This document shows positions 46,302 through 54,330 of a stretch of DNA of 62,773 nt, piece after piece; position 1 is the stretch's first letter, and every line of letters begins with the position of its first letter. A model generated the notes under the pieces. It had not been told where the DNA came from and did not search any database. It worked only from the letters and a program-made list of their open reading frames with translations. A program made the translations under genes and the position numbers. Source of the stretch: DATFPK01 sp035264885 (GTDB lineage Bacteria > Actinomycetota > Thermoleophilia > Solirubrobacterales > 70-9); the NCBI GenBank assembly GCA_035264885.1, contig DATFPK010000056.1, positions 1 through 62,773 of the forward strand, written 5' to 3'.

Positions 46302-47687
46302 CTAGCCGTCGCCGCGCTCGACCCGCCGGCCCTGGCGGGCCCAGGTCCCGACGCCGCCGTGGGCGACGTGGAGCAGGTTCTGGAAGCCTTCGCGCTGAAG
46401 CAGCGAGGCGGCGAGGCCGCTCCGCTTGCCGCCGCTGCAGACGAGGGCGATCGTCGCTCCCGCCGGGACCTCGCCGAGGCGTCCGGGCAGCTCGCCGTAG
46501 GGGATGTGGCGCGAGCCGGGGATGTGGCCTTCGGCGAACTCGTCGGCCTCGCGGACGTCGAGGACTTGCGGCGGCGCCTCACCCTCGAGCCTCTGGGCCA
46601 GGTCGTCCGCGTCGACCAGCTCGATCCGCTCGACCGGACGGCTTTCGGAGCGCCACGCGGTCATGCCGCCCTCGAGGAAGCCGCCGACGCGGAGGCCGGC
46701 AGACGCCAGCAGGTCGGCCGCCTCGAGCTCGTAGCCATCGGAGGCCGCGACCACGAACAGCGGCGTGTCGGGGGAGACGACGTGCGCGACCTTCGTCGCG
46801 AAGCCCGTGTCATAGGCGGAGGCGGAGATAGCGCCCGGGATGTGCGCCTCGTCGAACTGGTCGTTGGTCCGGGAGTCGACGACGACGGCGCCCGCGGCAA
46901 CCGCCTGCTCGACCTCGTGGGGGCTGACCGGAACCGGCGTCCCAAGCCGCTCGACGAAGGGCCCCCGGTTGAGCGCCACGACGTGCTCGACGTTCGGCGG
47001 CTGAGAGCCGAGCGATCCGACCGCCTCCTCGACGAACTGCTCGACCGTGTCGACCGCCAGCGCGACGTTGTGCTCGCGCTCGAAGCCGATCGTCGACGAG
47101 GTCTTCTCATCCATCCCGGCGCCGCCGCACATCGATCCGCCGACGTGCCCGGGCCAGACCTCGACATCCCCGGGGAGGGTCAACAGCCGCTCGTGGAGCG
47201 ACCGGAAGATGTCGGCGGCGCCCTCGCGCGCCTGGATCGCGAGGTCGGGCCGGGCGACGTCGCCGACGAACAGCGAGTCCCCGGTCAGGACCGCCCAGGG
47301 CGCCCCGCCTCGGCTCCCGTCGCGGAGCAGGAACGCGGTGTGCTCGGGGCGGTGGCCGGGGGTGTGCACGGCCTCGATCCGGACGTCTCCGAGCTCGAGC
47401 TCCCACCCGTCTTCGAACGGCTCGTGCTCGTACTCGGCCTCGGCTAGGCGGTGGACGCGGATGGTCGCGCCGGTCGCCCGCGCGAGTCGGCCGTGGCCGG
47501 ACACATGGTCAGCGTGGTTGTGGGTCTCGAGCACGTGGTGGATCTCGACGCCGTGCAGGCGGGCGAGCCGTAGGTAGCCCTCCACCGACCACTGCGGGTC
47601 GACCACCGCGGCGCTGCCCGCGGCGCTGTGGCCGATCAGGTAGGAGGCGCAGCCGAGGTCCTCATGGATGACCTGGCGGAAGAGCAT
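46302..47687 (-). CDS. persulfide dioxygenase-rhodanese fusion
   Basis: A 461-residue protein. Residues 1-235 are a metallo-beta-lactamase-fold persulfide dioxygenase: THNHADHVSGH (H56, H58, D60, H61), HTPGH (H112), TGDSLF (D137) and WPGH (H181). Two rhodanese domains follow. The first (about 255-350) has VVAASDGYE where the catalytic cysteine should be, so it is inactive. The second (about 360-458) has ALVCSGGKRS with C417. It oxidises glutathione-like persulfide to sulfite and exchanges sulfane sulfur. The ATG has GGAG upstream. It lies head-to-tail behind its own promoter, upstream of the sulfate operon. Confidence 0.9.
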   Translation of the reverse strand: MLFRQVIHEDLGCASYLIGHSAAGSAAVVDPQWSVEGYLRLARLHGVEIHHVLETHNHADHVSGHGRLARATGATIRVHRLAEAEYEHEPFEDGWELELGDVRIEAVHTPGHRPEHTAFLLRDGSRGGAPWAVLTGDSLFVGDVARPDLAIQAREGAADIFRSLHERLLTLPGDVEVWPGHVGGSMCGGAGMDEKTSSTIGFEREHNVALAVDTVEQFVEEAVGSLGSQPPNVEHVVALNRGPFVERLGTPVPVSPHEVEQAVAAGAVVVDSRTNDQFDEAHIPGAISASAYDTGFATKVAHVVSPDTPLFVVAASDGYELEAADLLASAGLRVGGFLEGGMTAWRSESRPVERIELVDADDLAQRLEGEAPPQVLDVREADEFAEGHIPGSRHIPYGELPGRLGEVPAGATIALVCSGGKRSGLAASLLQREGFQNLLHVAHGGVGTWARQGRRVERGDG

Positions 47688-47723
47688 CGCGCTCCATTCT
47701 CCCTTCTGTGGAACCTGTGGCGG

Positions 47724-48854
47724 TCAGGGGGAGGTCTCGAGCTCGGCGGCCAGGGAGGTCAGGCGGAGCCTGCCGCCGTGCGCGATCCGCCCGAGCTCGG
47801 CCGGGTCCCGCCCGGCCAGCAGCCGGACCCGGCGGGGCGGCTCTTCGTCTTCTAGCCAGGTGACGGTGCCGGGCCAGTAGGGGCCGGGGGGCGCGCCGGG
47901 CCGGTGCAGGACCGCGGTGAAGACCCAGTTGCCGGTGTTGTGCAGGCGCCCGCCGCCATCGATCCGCCAGTCGCCCCGCGATGGCCCCGGGCGGTGCGTG
48001 TGCCCGACGATCACGTGGGCGGACCCGACCCCCAGACGGCGGGCCAGCTCCGCGCCGCCGGCGACGCTCCCGCGGGAGATCGCCTCGGCCGACAGGTCGG
48101 CGTCGAAGCTCGACCCGAGGGCCCGGTTGATGGCCCACACCGCGGCCGGCAGCGCCGTCTTCGCCGCCAGGCGCCCGGCGCTCAGCCGCCGCCCGTCGCC
48201 GGCCATCCACTTCCAGGCGCGCTCAGCGGGGCGGCCGCCCGAGCTCACCTGGCGTCCGGCGCCGGACTGCGCCACGCCGTAGGTGAGTCCGTAGATCGGC
48301 CGCAGCACCCGCTCGTAGTCCTCGGGCGTGGCCGGGTCCGGTGGCGCGCCGACCGATCGCATGACGGCCGCCGCCGCCAGGCACTCGAGCCGCGGCAGGT
48401 CGAGGTGGCAGTCGACGTAGTGGCCGTGCATCGCGTAGACGTCCTCCCGCAGCCAGAGGCCCGGGTACGCGACCTCGAGCCTGGCCCTGCCGAGCCAGGC
48501 CGCGAGGGTTGCGGCGGGGCCGGCCGGCGCCGCCCGCTGCTCCAGGCCGAGCGGACGCCCGGCGATCGCGAGGTCGTCGAGCAGTGGCTCGGCAAGGCGG
48601 TGGTCGTGGTTGCCGGGGACGAGCACGACCGACGCGCCCGGCACCGCCTCCCCGAGCTCCTCGAAGAACGGCCGTGCCGCCGCCAGCGCCTCGTTCAGCG
48701 GCAGATCTCGCATCTCAACCACATCCCCGAGCAGGACGACCCGGTCGGCGCCTGCGATCTCGCCGAACAGCAGCCGGCGCATGCCGCGATCCCGCAGCAG
48801 GTCCTCGCCGGAGGCCGAGCCGATGTGGAGGTCGGAGACGATCGCGGTGCGCAT
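47724..48854 (-). CDS. calcineurin-like metallophosphoesterase
   Basis: A 376-residue enzyme. The metal motifs are 'AIVSDLHIGS' (D-x-H), 'VVLLGDVVEM' (GD), 'VLVPGNHDHRL' (GNHD), 'YAMHGHYVD' and 'VIVGHTHRPG' (GHTH). The order matches UDP-2,3-diacylglucosamine-pyrophosphatase-like and related phosphoesterases. A long insert (about 130-270) is unlike LpxH, so the substrate is open. TAGGTT ends six bases before the ATG (leaderless), divergent from an alpha/beta hydrolase gene with a second such promoter. Confidence 0.85.
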   Translation of the reverse strand: MRTAIVSDLHIGSASGEDLLRDRGMRRLLFGEIAGADRVVLLGDVVEMRDLPLNEALAAARPFFEELGEAVPGASVVLVPGNHDHRLAEPLLDDLAIAGRPLGLEQRAAPAGPAATLAAWLGRARLEVAYPGLWLREDVYAMHGHYVDCHLDLPRLECLAAAAVMRSVGAPPDPATPEDYERVLRPIYGLTYGVAQSGAGRQVSSGGRPAERAWKWMAGDGRRLSAGRLAAKTALPAAVWAINRALGSSFDADLSAEAISRGSVAGGAELARRLGVGSAHVIVGHTHRPGPSRGDWRIDGGGRLHNTGNWVFTAVLHRPGAPPGPYWPGTVTWLEDEEPPRRVRLLAGRDPAELGRIAHGGRLRLTSLAAELETSP

Positions 48855-48860
48855 GCCCTC

Positions 48861-48910
48861 AACCTACGCGGCGGCGACCGCGATTCGGCGGGTGGCCCGC
48901 CGGGTACCGT
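48861..48910. promoter_or_regulatory. divergent leaderless promoters TAGGTT and TACCGT
   Basis: TAGGTT (48866-48861, leftwards) is six bases from the phosphoesterase ATG at 48854. TACCGT (48905-48910, rightwards) is eight bases from the hydrolase ATG at 48919. Neither gene has a ribosome binding site in between. Confidence 0.55.
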
Positions 48911-48918
48911 TCTCGGCG

Positions 48919-49875
48919 ATGCCCGATCTGCCGGACCCTCCCGTGCCCGACCCCGCCGAGATGCTCGCCCGCCTCAAGCGGCGCGAGCGGCTGGCGCAGT
49001 CCAACGGCATCGAGCTGGCCTACGACGAGCTGGGCGACCCGGACGGCGAGCCGCTGCTCCTGATCATGGGCCTCGGCACCCAGCTCGTCCACTGGGACGA
49101 GGCCTTCTGCGAGCTGCTCGGCGAGCGCGGCTACCGGGTGATCCGCTTCGACAACCGCGACTGCGGGCACTCCTCGAAGATCGAGGGGGATCGGATCCCG
49201 GCGCCGGCGATGCTCCTGGGTCTCGGTGAGCCCGCGTACAAGCTGCGAGACATGGCCGACGACGCCGCCGGGCTCCTCGACCATCTCGACATCGACGCGG
49301 CGCACGTGGTCGGTGCCTCGATGGGTGGGATGATCGCCCAGTCGGTGGCGATCGGCCATCCGAACCGGGTCCTCTCGCTCGCGTCGATCATGTCCTCGAC
49401 CGGGAACCGCCGCCTCGGGCTGCCCCGGTGGCGCGCCTTCGGCACGCTGCTGGCGTCGCCGCCGCGAAGCCGCGAGGCCTACGCCGAGCGCGCGGTCAAG
49501 ACTTTCAAGGTGATCGGGTCGCCGGACTACCCGATCGAGCCGGACCGGATCCGCGCCCTGGCCACGGTGGCCTACGAGCGCTGCTTCCACCCGCGGGGCA
49601 TCGCCCGGCAGCTTCACGCGATCACGTCCTCCAACGACAGGAGCCGCCGGCTGCGCGAGATCAAGGCGCCAACCGTGGTCATCCACGGCACCGCCGACCC
49701 GCTGGTCCGAACGGCGGCCGGCCGCGCCACGGCAAAGGCCATCCCCAACTCGCACCTCTGCCTGATCGACGGGATGGGCCATGACCTCCCGCCGGCGCTG
49801 TGGCCGCGCTTCGCGGAGCAGATCGACCGCAACGCGCGGCGGGCTGGACGATCGTCCGAGCTGCTCGCCGCGTAG
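48919..49875 (+). CDS. alpha/beta-fold hydrolase
   Basis: A 318-residue hydrolase. 'LLLIMGLGTQLVHWDEAFCELLGERGYRVIRFDNRDCGHS' is the oxyanion hole region. 'VVGASMGGMIAQSVAI' is the nucleophile elbow with serine. 'VVIHGTADPLV' gives the acid and 'DGMGHDLPP' the histidine. It resembles lipase/esterase and aclacinomycin-methylesterase-like enzymes common in actinobacteria. It lies 126 bp upstream of the six-gene mce operon on the same strand and may act on lipids handled by that system, but it has its own promoter. Confidence 0.87.
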   Translation: MPDLPDPPVPDPAEMLARLKRRERLAQSNGIELAYDELGDPDGEPLLLIMGLGTQLVHWDEAFCELLGERGYRVIRFDNRDCGHSSKIEGDRIPAPAMLLGLGEPAYKLRDMADDAAGLLDHLDIDAAHVVGASMGGMIAQSVAIGHPNRVLSLASIMSSTGNRRLGLPRWRAFGTLLASPPRSREAYAERAVKTFKVIGSPDYPIEPDRIRALATVAYERCFHPRGIARQLHAITSSNDRSRRLREIKAPTVVIHGTADPLVRTAAGRATAKAIPNSHLCLIDGMGHDLPPALWPRFAEQIDRNARRAGRSSELLAA

Positions 49876-49944
49876 CGCGAAGCGCGCGCAAGAACTGATC
49901 GTTAACCCGGGATTAGGCGTCTCCGGGCCGCCGCGACGCTCGGC

Positions 49945-49980
49945 TACGATTGCCCGCGGCAAGGAGGTTCCGCCGCGGGC
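49945..49980 (+). promoter_or_regulatory. mce operon promoter candidate with SD-bearing inverted repeat
   Basis: TACGAT (49945-49950) is a candidate -10 box. A perfect 9-bp inverted repeat GCCCGCGGC/GCCGCGGGC (49952-49960, 49972-49980) encloses an 11-nt loop that contains AAGGAGG. The first mce GTG is 21 bases further on. It could be a hairpin presenting the ribosome binding site, or an operator. Confidence 0.5.
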
Positions 49981-50001
49981 TCTCAGCCGAGGCGGATTCG
50001 C

Positions 50002-51399
50002 GTGAAGGACGAATCGACGCCGGCAAGCCCAGCAAACCACAGACGCCTATCGGGGGGAGACGGGTTCACGCTCGCGCGCGTGCTCACGATCGGCGCGCTC
50101 GCGGCCGCGCTGGCGCTGCTGGCGGCGCTGATCCTCGGCGGTGACGACGGGCATACCTACAAGCTCCGGTTCGAGACCGGCGGCCAGCTCGTTCCCGGCA
50201 ACGAGGTCCTCGTCGGCGGCCAGCGGTTCGGCCTGGTCGACTCGATCGAGCTGACCGAGGACAACCAGGCCGAGGTCACGATCACGACCGACGAGCCGAT
50301 CCGCGAGGGCACCCGCGGCGTCATCCGCGCCACGTCGCTCTCCGGCGTCGCGAACCACTACGTATCGCTCACCCTCGGGCCCGACAACGCCGAGCCGCTG
50401 CCCGAGGACGAGGTGGCACTGGGGATCGACGCGACGACCACGCCGGTCGACCTCGACCAGCTCTTCAACACCTTCGACGAGCGGACCCGGAAGGGCTTCC
50501 AGAACGTGATCAAGGGATTCGCCGGGATCTACGCCGGCAAGGGGAAGCAGGCGAACGCGACCTACAAGTACTTCGCGCCGTCGTTGTCGGCCACCGACCG
50601 CCTCCTGCGCGAGATCGATCGCGACGAGGCCGTCTTCACCCGCTTCATCGCCGACACGAGCAAGGTGGTGACCGCGGTGGCCCAGCGCCGCAACGATCTG
50701 ACCAGCCTCGTCTCCAACTCGAATGCGGCGCTCGGCGCGATCGCCGCCCAGAACGAGTCGTTCGACCAGTCGCTACAGGTCCTGCCGCCGACCCTCCGGC
50801 AGGCCAACACCACCTTCGTCAACCTGCGCGCCGCGCTCGACGACCTGGATCCGCTGGTCAACACCTCGAAGCGCGCCACCCGGGGCCTGAAGCCGTTCCT
50901 CCAGGAGCTGCGCCCTGTCGCGCGGCGGGCGGTGCCCGTCTTCGCCGACCTCCGCCGGACGGTCAACCGCCCGGGCGAGGCGAACGACCTCGCCGAGCTG
51001 GTGACGGCGCTGCCGCCGCTGCACCGCCTCGCCCGCGCGGCCACCCGCAGCTCGATCCGCGCGATGAACGAGTCCCAGGACGACATCGCGTTCGCAAGGG
51101 CATACGCGCCGGACCTCTGGGGCTCGTTCGCGAAGCTGGGCCAGGTCACCGGTTACTACGACGGAAACGGCCACTACGCCCGTGTCCAGGCAGCCGCTTT
51201 CAACCTGTTCGACTACGACGAGCTGACCGGAAACCTGGTCCCGATCCCGCCTGACCAGAGGTTCAACGGGTTCGACACCGACATCACGACGCGCTGCCCG
51301 GGCGGCGCGACCCAACCGATCCCCGGCTCCAACCCGTTCCTCGACGACGGCAGGCTGGCGGGCAAGTGCGACCCGTCGGACGCGCCCCCGGGGCCATGA
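50002..51399 (+). CDS. MCE-family lipid-transfer protein, first of six
   Basis: A 465-residue protein. One N-terminal membrane anchor (about 25-45) is followed by an MCE/MlaD domain (about 52-130) with 'YKLRFETGGQLVPGNEVLVGGQRFGLVDSIEL'. A long helical coiled region (about 150-340) follows, then a C-terminal part ending with paired cysteines (CPGG...GKCDPS). MCE proteins form hexameric rings or tubes that carry lipids from the cell surface to an inner-membrane ABC permease. The start is GTG at 50002. It overlaps the next gene by ATGA. Confidence 0.85.
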   Translation: MKDESTPASPANHRRLSGGDGFTLARVLTIGALAAALALLAALILGGDDGHTYKLRFETGGQLVPGNEVLVGGQRFGLVDSIELTEDNQAEVTITTDEPIREGTRGVIRATSLSGVANHYVSLTLGPDNAEPLPEDEVALGIDATTTPVDLDQLFNTFDERTRKGFQNVIKGFAGIYAGKGKQANATYKYFAPSLSATDRLLREIDRDEAVFTRFIADTSKVVTAVAQRRNDLTSLVSNSNAALGAIAAQNESFDQSLQVLPPTLRQANTTFVNLRAALDDLDPLVNTSKRATRGLKPFLQELRPVARRAVPVFADLRRTVNRPGEANDLAELVTALPPLHRLARAATRSSIRAMNESQDDIAFARAYAPDLWGSFAKLGQVTGYYDGNGHYARVQAAAFNLFDYDELTGNLVPIPPDQRFNGFDTDITTRCPGGATQPIPGSNPFLDDGRLAGKCDPSDAPPGP

Positions 51400-52916
51400 G
51401 GCGGCTCGCTCTCACGATCGCGGCGCTGGCGCTCCTCGGCCTGCTGCTGGTCGCCGGCACCGCCAGCAGCGAGGGAGAGGGCGACGGCTCCTACAAGGTG
51501 CGGGCGATCTTCGACAACGGCGGGTTCATCGTGCCGGGCGAGGACGTCCGCGTCGCCGGCGCCAACGTCGGCAGCGTCGAGTCGATCGACGTCACGATGC
51601 CCGGCGAGACGGCCAGTCTCGAGGACGGGGAGAGGGCGATACCCGGCAAGGCCGTCGTCGTCCTCGACATCGTCGACGAAGCCTTCCAGGACTTCCGGCA
51701 GGACGCCTCCTGCCTGATCCGCCCCCAGTCGCTGATCGGCGAGAAGTTCGTCGACTGCACGCCGACCGACCCGCGGGCACCGGGCAGCGAGCCCCCTCCG
51801 CCGCTTGAGCAGATCGAGGACGGCGAGCCCGGGGAGGGTCAATACCTCCTGCCGCTCGAGAACAACGGCAAGTCGGTCGACCTCGACCTCGTCAACAACA
51901 TCATGCGCCGGCCCTACGCCGAGCGCTTCCGGCTGATCATCAACGACCTGGGAGCCGGGCTGGCGGCTCGCGGCGAGGAGCTGCAGCAGATCGTCGAGCG
52001 TGCCAACCCGGGGCTGAAGGAGACCGACGAGGTCCTGGCGATCCTCGCCGCCCAGAACCGCCAGCTCGCGCAACTCACGAGTGACTCCGACGTGATCCTC
52101 GCGCCACTGGCGCGGGAGCGCAGCTCTCTGACGGGTTTCATCCGCAGCTCCGGAGACACGGCCGCCGCGACGGCCGAGCGGGGTGCCGAGCTGGAGGAGA
52201 ACCTCGCCAAGCTGCCGCCGACCCTGCGCGAGATCCGGCTGACGATGGGCGAGGTCGGCAACTTCTCCGCCGCCGCCTTCCCGGTCTTCCGCGTCCTCGG
52301 GGACAACGCGCCGGCGATCACCGCGGCGACGCGGCAGCTCGGCCCGTTCGCCGACGCCAGCGCATTTGCCCTGAAGGACCTGGGCGACGTGGCCGAGGAG
52401 GCCGGCCCGAAGCTGGCGGCGGCCGATCCTGTCGTCCGGCAGATCCGCGGCCTGGCCCGGCGCGCCGCGCGGCCCAACACGAACCTGAACCGTCTCACCT
52501 CCAGCCTCCGCAAGACCGGCGGGTTCGAGGACCTGATGGCGTTCTTCTACAACACGGCCGGGGCCTTCAACGGGTTCGACCGGTACGGCCACTACCAGCG
52601 GACGAACATCCTGGTCTCGTCCTGCATCCAGTACGGGACGTTCCCCTCGTCGGGCTGCGTCGCCGACTTCACCGGCCCCGGCGCGATCCTTGGCCGCAAC
52701 CCGAACTCGCGGGCGGCGATGCTGGAGGCCTTCCCGCCGCCGGAGCCCGACAACGGCGGCACGACGGCTCCGCCTGAGGGTGAGCCGGTGCCCGGCGTCG
52801 GCGGGGCGCTCGACGCGGAGGCCGCCGGCACGGCCGGCGAGGCCCCGCAGGCGGGCGATCGGCGTACCGACGTCGGCGCCGGGACCGACGTCCTCGACTA
52901 CCTCCTGGGGCCCTGA
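51396..52916 (+). CDS. MCE-family lipid-transfer protein, second of six
   Basis: A 506-residue protein. It has an N-terminal anchor (RRLALTIAALALLGLLLVAG) and an MCE domain from about 33 ('YKVRAIFDNGGFIVPGEDVRVAGANVGSVESIDV'). A helical stalk (about 180-350) and a Pro/Gly/Ala-rich tail of about 70 residues end it. There is no lipobox cysteine at the end of the signal segment. Its ATG overlaps the previous stop, and the next gene starts one base after its TGA, so all six products are made in fixed ratio. Confidence 0.85.
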   Translation: MRRLALTIAALALLGLLLVAGTASSEGEGDGSYKVRAIFDNGGFIVPGEDVRVAGANVGSVESIDVTMPGETASLEDGERAIPGKAVVVLDIVDEAFQDFRQDASCLIRPQSLIGEKFVDCTPTDPRAPGSEPPPPLEQIEDGEPGEGQYLLPLENNGKSVDLDLVNNIMRRPYAERFRLIINDLGAGLAARGEELQQIVERANPGLKETDEVLAILAAQNRQLAQLTSDSDVILAPLARERSSLTGFIRSSGDTAAATAERGAELEENLAKLPPTLREIRLTMGEVGNFSAAAFPVFRVLGDNAPAITAATRQLGPFADASAFALKDLGDVAEEAGPKLAAADPVVRQIRGLARRAARPNTNLNRLTSSLRKTGGFEDLMAFFYNTAGAFNGFDRYGHYQRTNILVSSCIQYGTFPSSGCVADFTGPGAILGRNPNSRAAMLEAFPPPEPDNGGTTAPPEGEPVPGVGGALDAEAAGTAGEAPQAGDRRTDVGAGTDVLDYLLGP

Positions 52917-52917
52917 G

Positions 52918-54330
52918 ATGAGGGAGCGCCGATTCCAGAGCCTGGCCGCGAACCCGACGCTCGTCGGCGCGCTGACGGTGCTGATCGTGGTCGTCGCCGT
53001 CTTCCTGGCCTACAACGCCAACAACGGTCTCCCGTTCGTGCCGACGTACCGGATCTCGGCGAACGTGCCGAACGCGAACTCCCTGGTCGAGGGCAATGAG
53101 GTGCGCGTCGGTGGCGTCCGGGTCGGCGTGGTCGAGACGATCGCGCCGGTCGAGCACGACAACGGGGCGTACACGGCGAAGCTCGACTTGAAGCTCGACA
53201 AGAGCGTCGATCCGCTGCCCGAGAACTCGTCGTTGATCGTCAGGTCGCGCTCGGCGCTTGGGTTGAAGTTCCTGGAGATCACGCCGGGGACGTCCGACCG
53301 CGGGATCCCGGAGGGGGGGTCGCTCAGCCTCGCCGCCGCCCGCCCGGAGCCGGTCGAGCTCGACCAGGTCTTCAACATGTTCCAGGAGGGCACCAGGCGG
53401 GACATTCAGGTCAACCTGCGCGAGTTCGGGACCGCGGTCGCCGGACGCGGCCCGCAGATCAACGCCGCGATCGGGGAGCTCGCGCCCCTCCTCCGGCGCC
53501 TCGAGCCGGTCATGCGGAACCTCAGCTCCGAGCAGACGGACCTGGCCGGCTTCTTCCGGGCCCTCGAGCAGTCGGCGGCCGAGGCGGCGCCGGTGGCCGA
53601 GACCCAGGCCCGGATGTTCGTCGTCCTGGACCAGACGTTCTCGGCGCTGGCGGCGGTGTCGCGGCCGTTCATCCAGGACACGATCACCCGGGGCCTCGAG
53701 GCCGAGAACGCGGCCCTCGAGACGATGCCGCGGATCCGCCCGTTCCTGCGGCACTCGGCGCTGCTCTTCAGCGACCTCGAGCCGGGCGTGCGGGCGCTCG
53801 CGGCGAACTCGCCCGCGCTCGCCTCGGCCTTCACGATCGGCACGCCCACCCTCCGCGCCTCGCCGATCCTCAACGCCCAGCTCACGCCTACGGCTCAGGC
53901 CCTTCTCGACTTCTCCCGCAACGACGACGTTCGCTCCGGCCTCGACGCTCTGCGGCGCACGGCGGGGATCCTCGATCCCACGCTGCGCTTCCTGACGCCG
54001 GCCCAGACGGTCTGCAACTACGGGACCCTCACGCTGCGCAACGCGGGTGAGATCGTCGGAACCGGCAACTCGCGCGGCAAGTGGTTCCGCGTGATCACGA
54101 TCCTCCCGCCGGTCGGGCGGAACTCGGAGTCCGGCCCGGCCTCGCGCCCGGGCAACGGTCCCGAGCGCCCGAATCACCTCCACTACAACCCCTACCCCAA
54201 CACAGCCGCGCCGGGACAGCCCCTCGAGTGCGAGGCCGGGAACGAGCCCTACCTCGCGGGGCGCACCGTGATCGGCAACGTTTCGGGGAACCAGGGCACG
54301 GTCACCGCCAGCCAGGAGGAAGGCGGCTGA
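52918..54330 (+). CDS. MCE-family lipid-transfer protein, third of six
   Basis: A 470-residue protein. Anchor at about 15-35 (VGALTVLIVVVAVFLAYNANNG), then an MCE domain (about 40-120) with 'YRISANVPNANSLVEGNEVRVGGVRVGVVETIA'. The helical stalk runs to about 330, and a C-terminal globular part with two cysteines follows. The start one base after the previous TGA and the TGATG overlap with the next gene indicate translational coupling. Confidence 0.87.
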   Translation: MRERRFQSLAANPTLVGALTVLIVVVAVFLAYNANNGLPFVPTYRISANVPNANSLVEGNEVRVGGVRVGVVETIAPVEHDNGAYTAKLDLKLDKSVDPLPENSSLIVRSRSALGLKFLEITPGTSDRGIPEGGSLSLAAARPEPVELDQVFNMFQEGTRRDIQVNLREFGTAVAGRGPQINAAIGELAPLLRRLEPVMRNLSSEQTDLAGFFRALEQSAAEAAPVAETQARMFVVLDQTFSALAAVSRPFIQDTITRGLEAENAALETMPRIRPFLRHSALLFSDLEPGVRALAANSPALASAFTIGTPTLRASPILNAQLTPTAQALLDFSRNDDVRSGLDALRRTAGILDPTLRFLTPAQTVCNYGTLTLRNAGEIVGTGNSRGKWFRVITILPPVGRNSESGPASRPGNGPERPNHLHYNPYPNTAAPGQPLECEAGNEPYLAGRTVIGNVSGNQGTVTASQEEGG

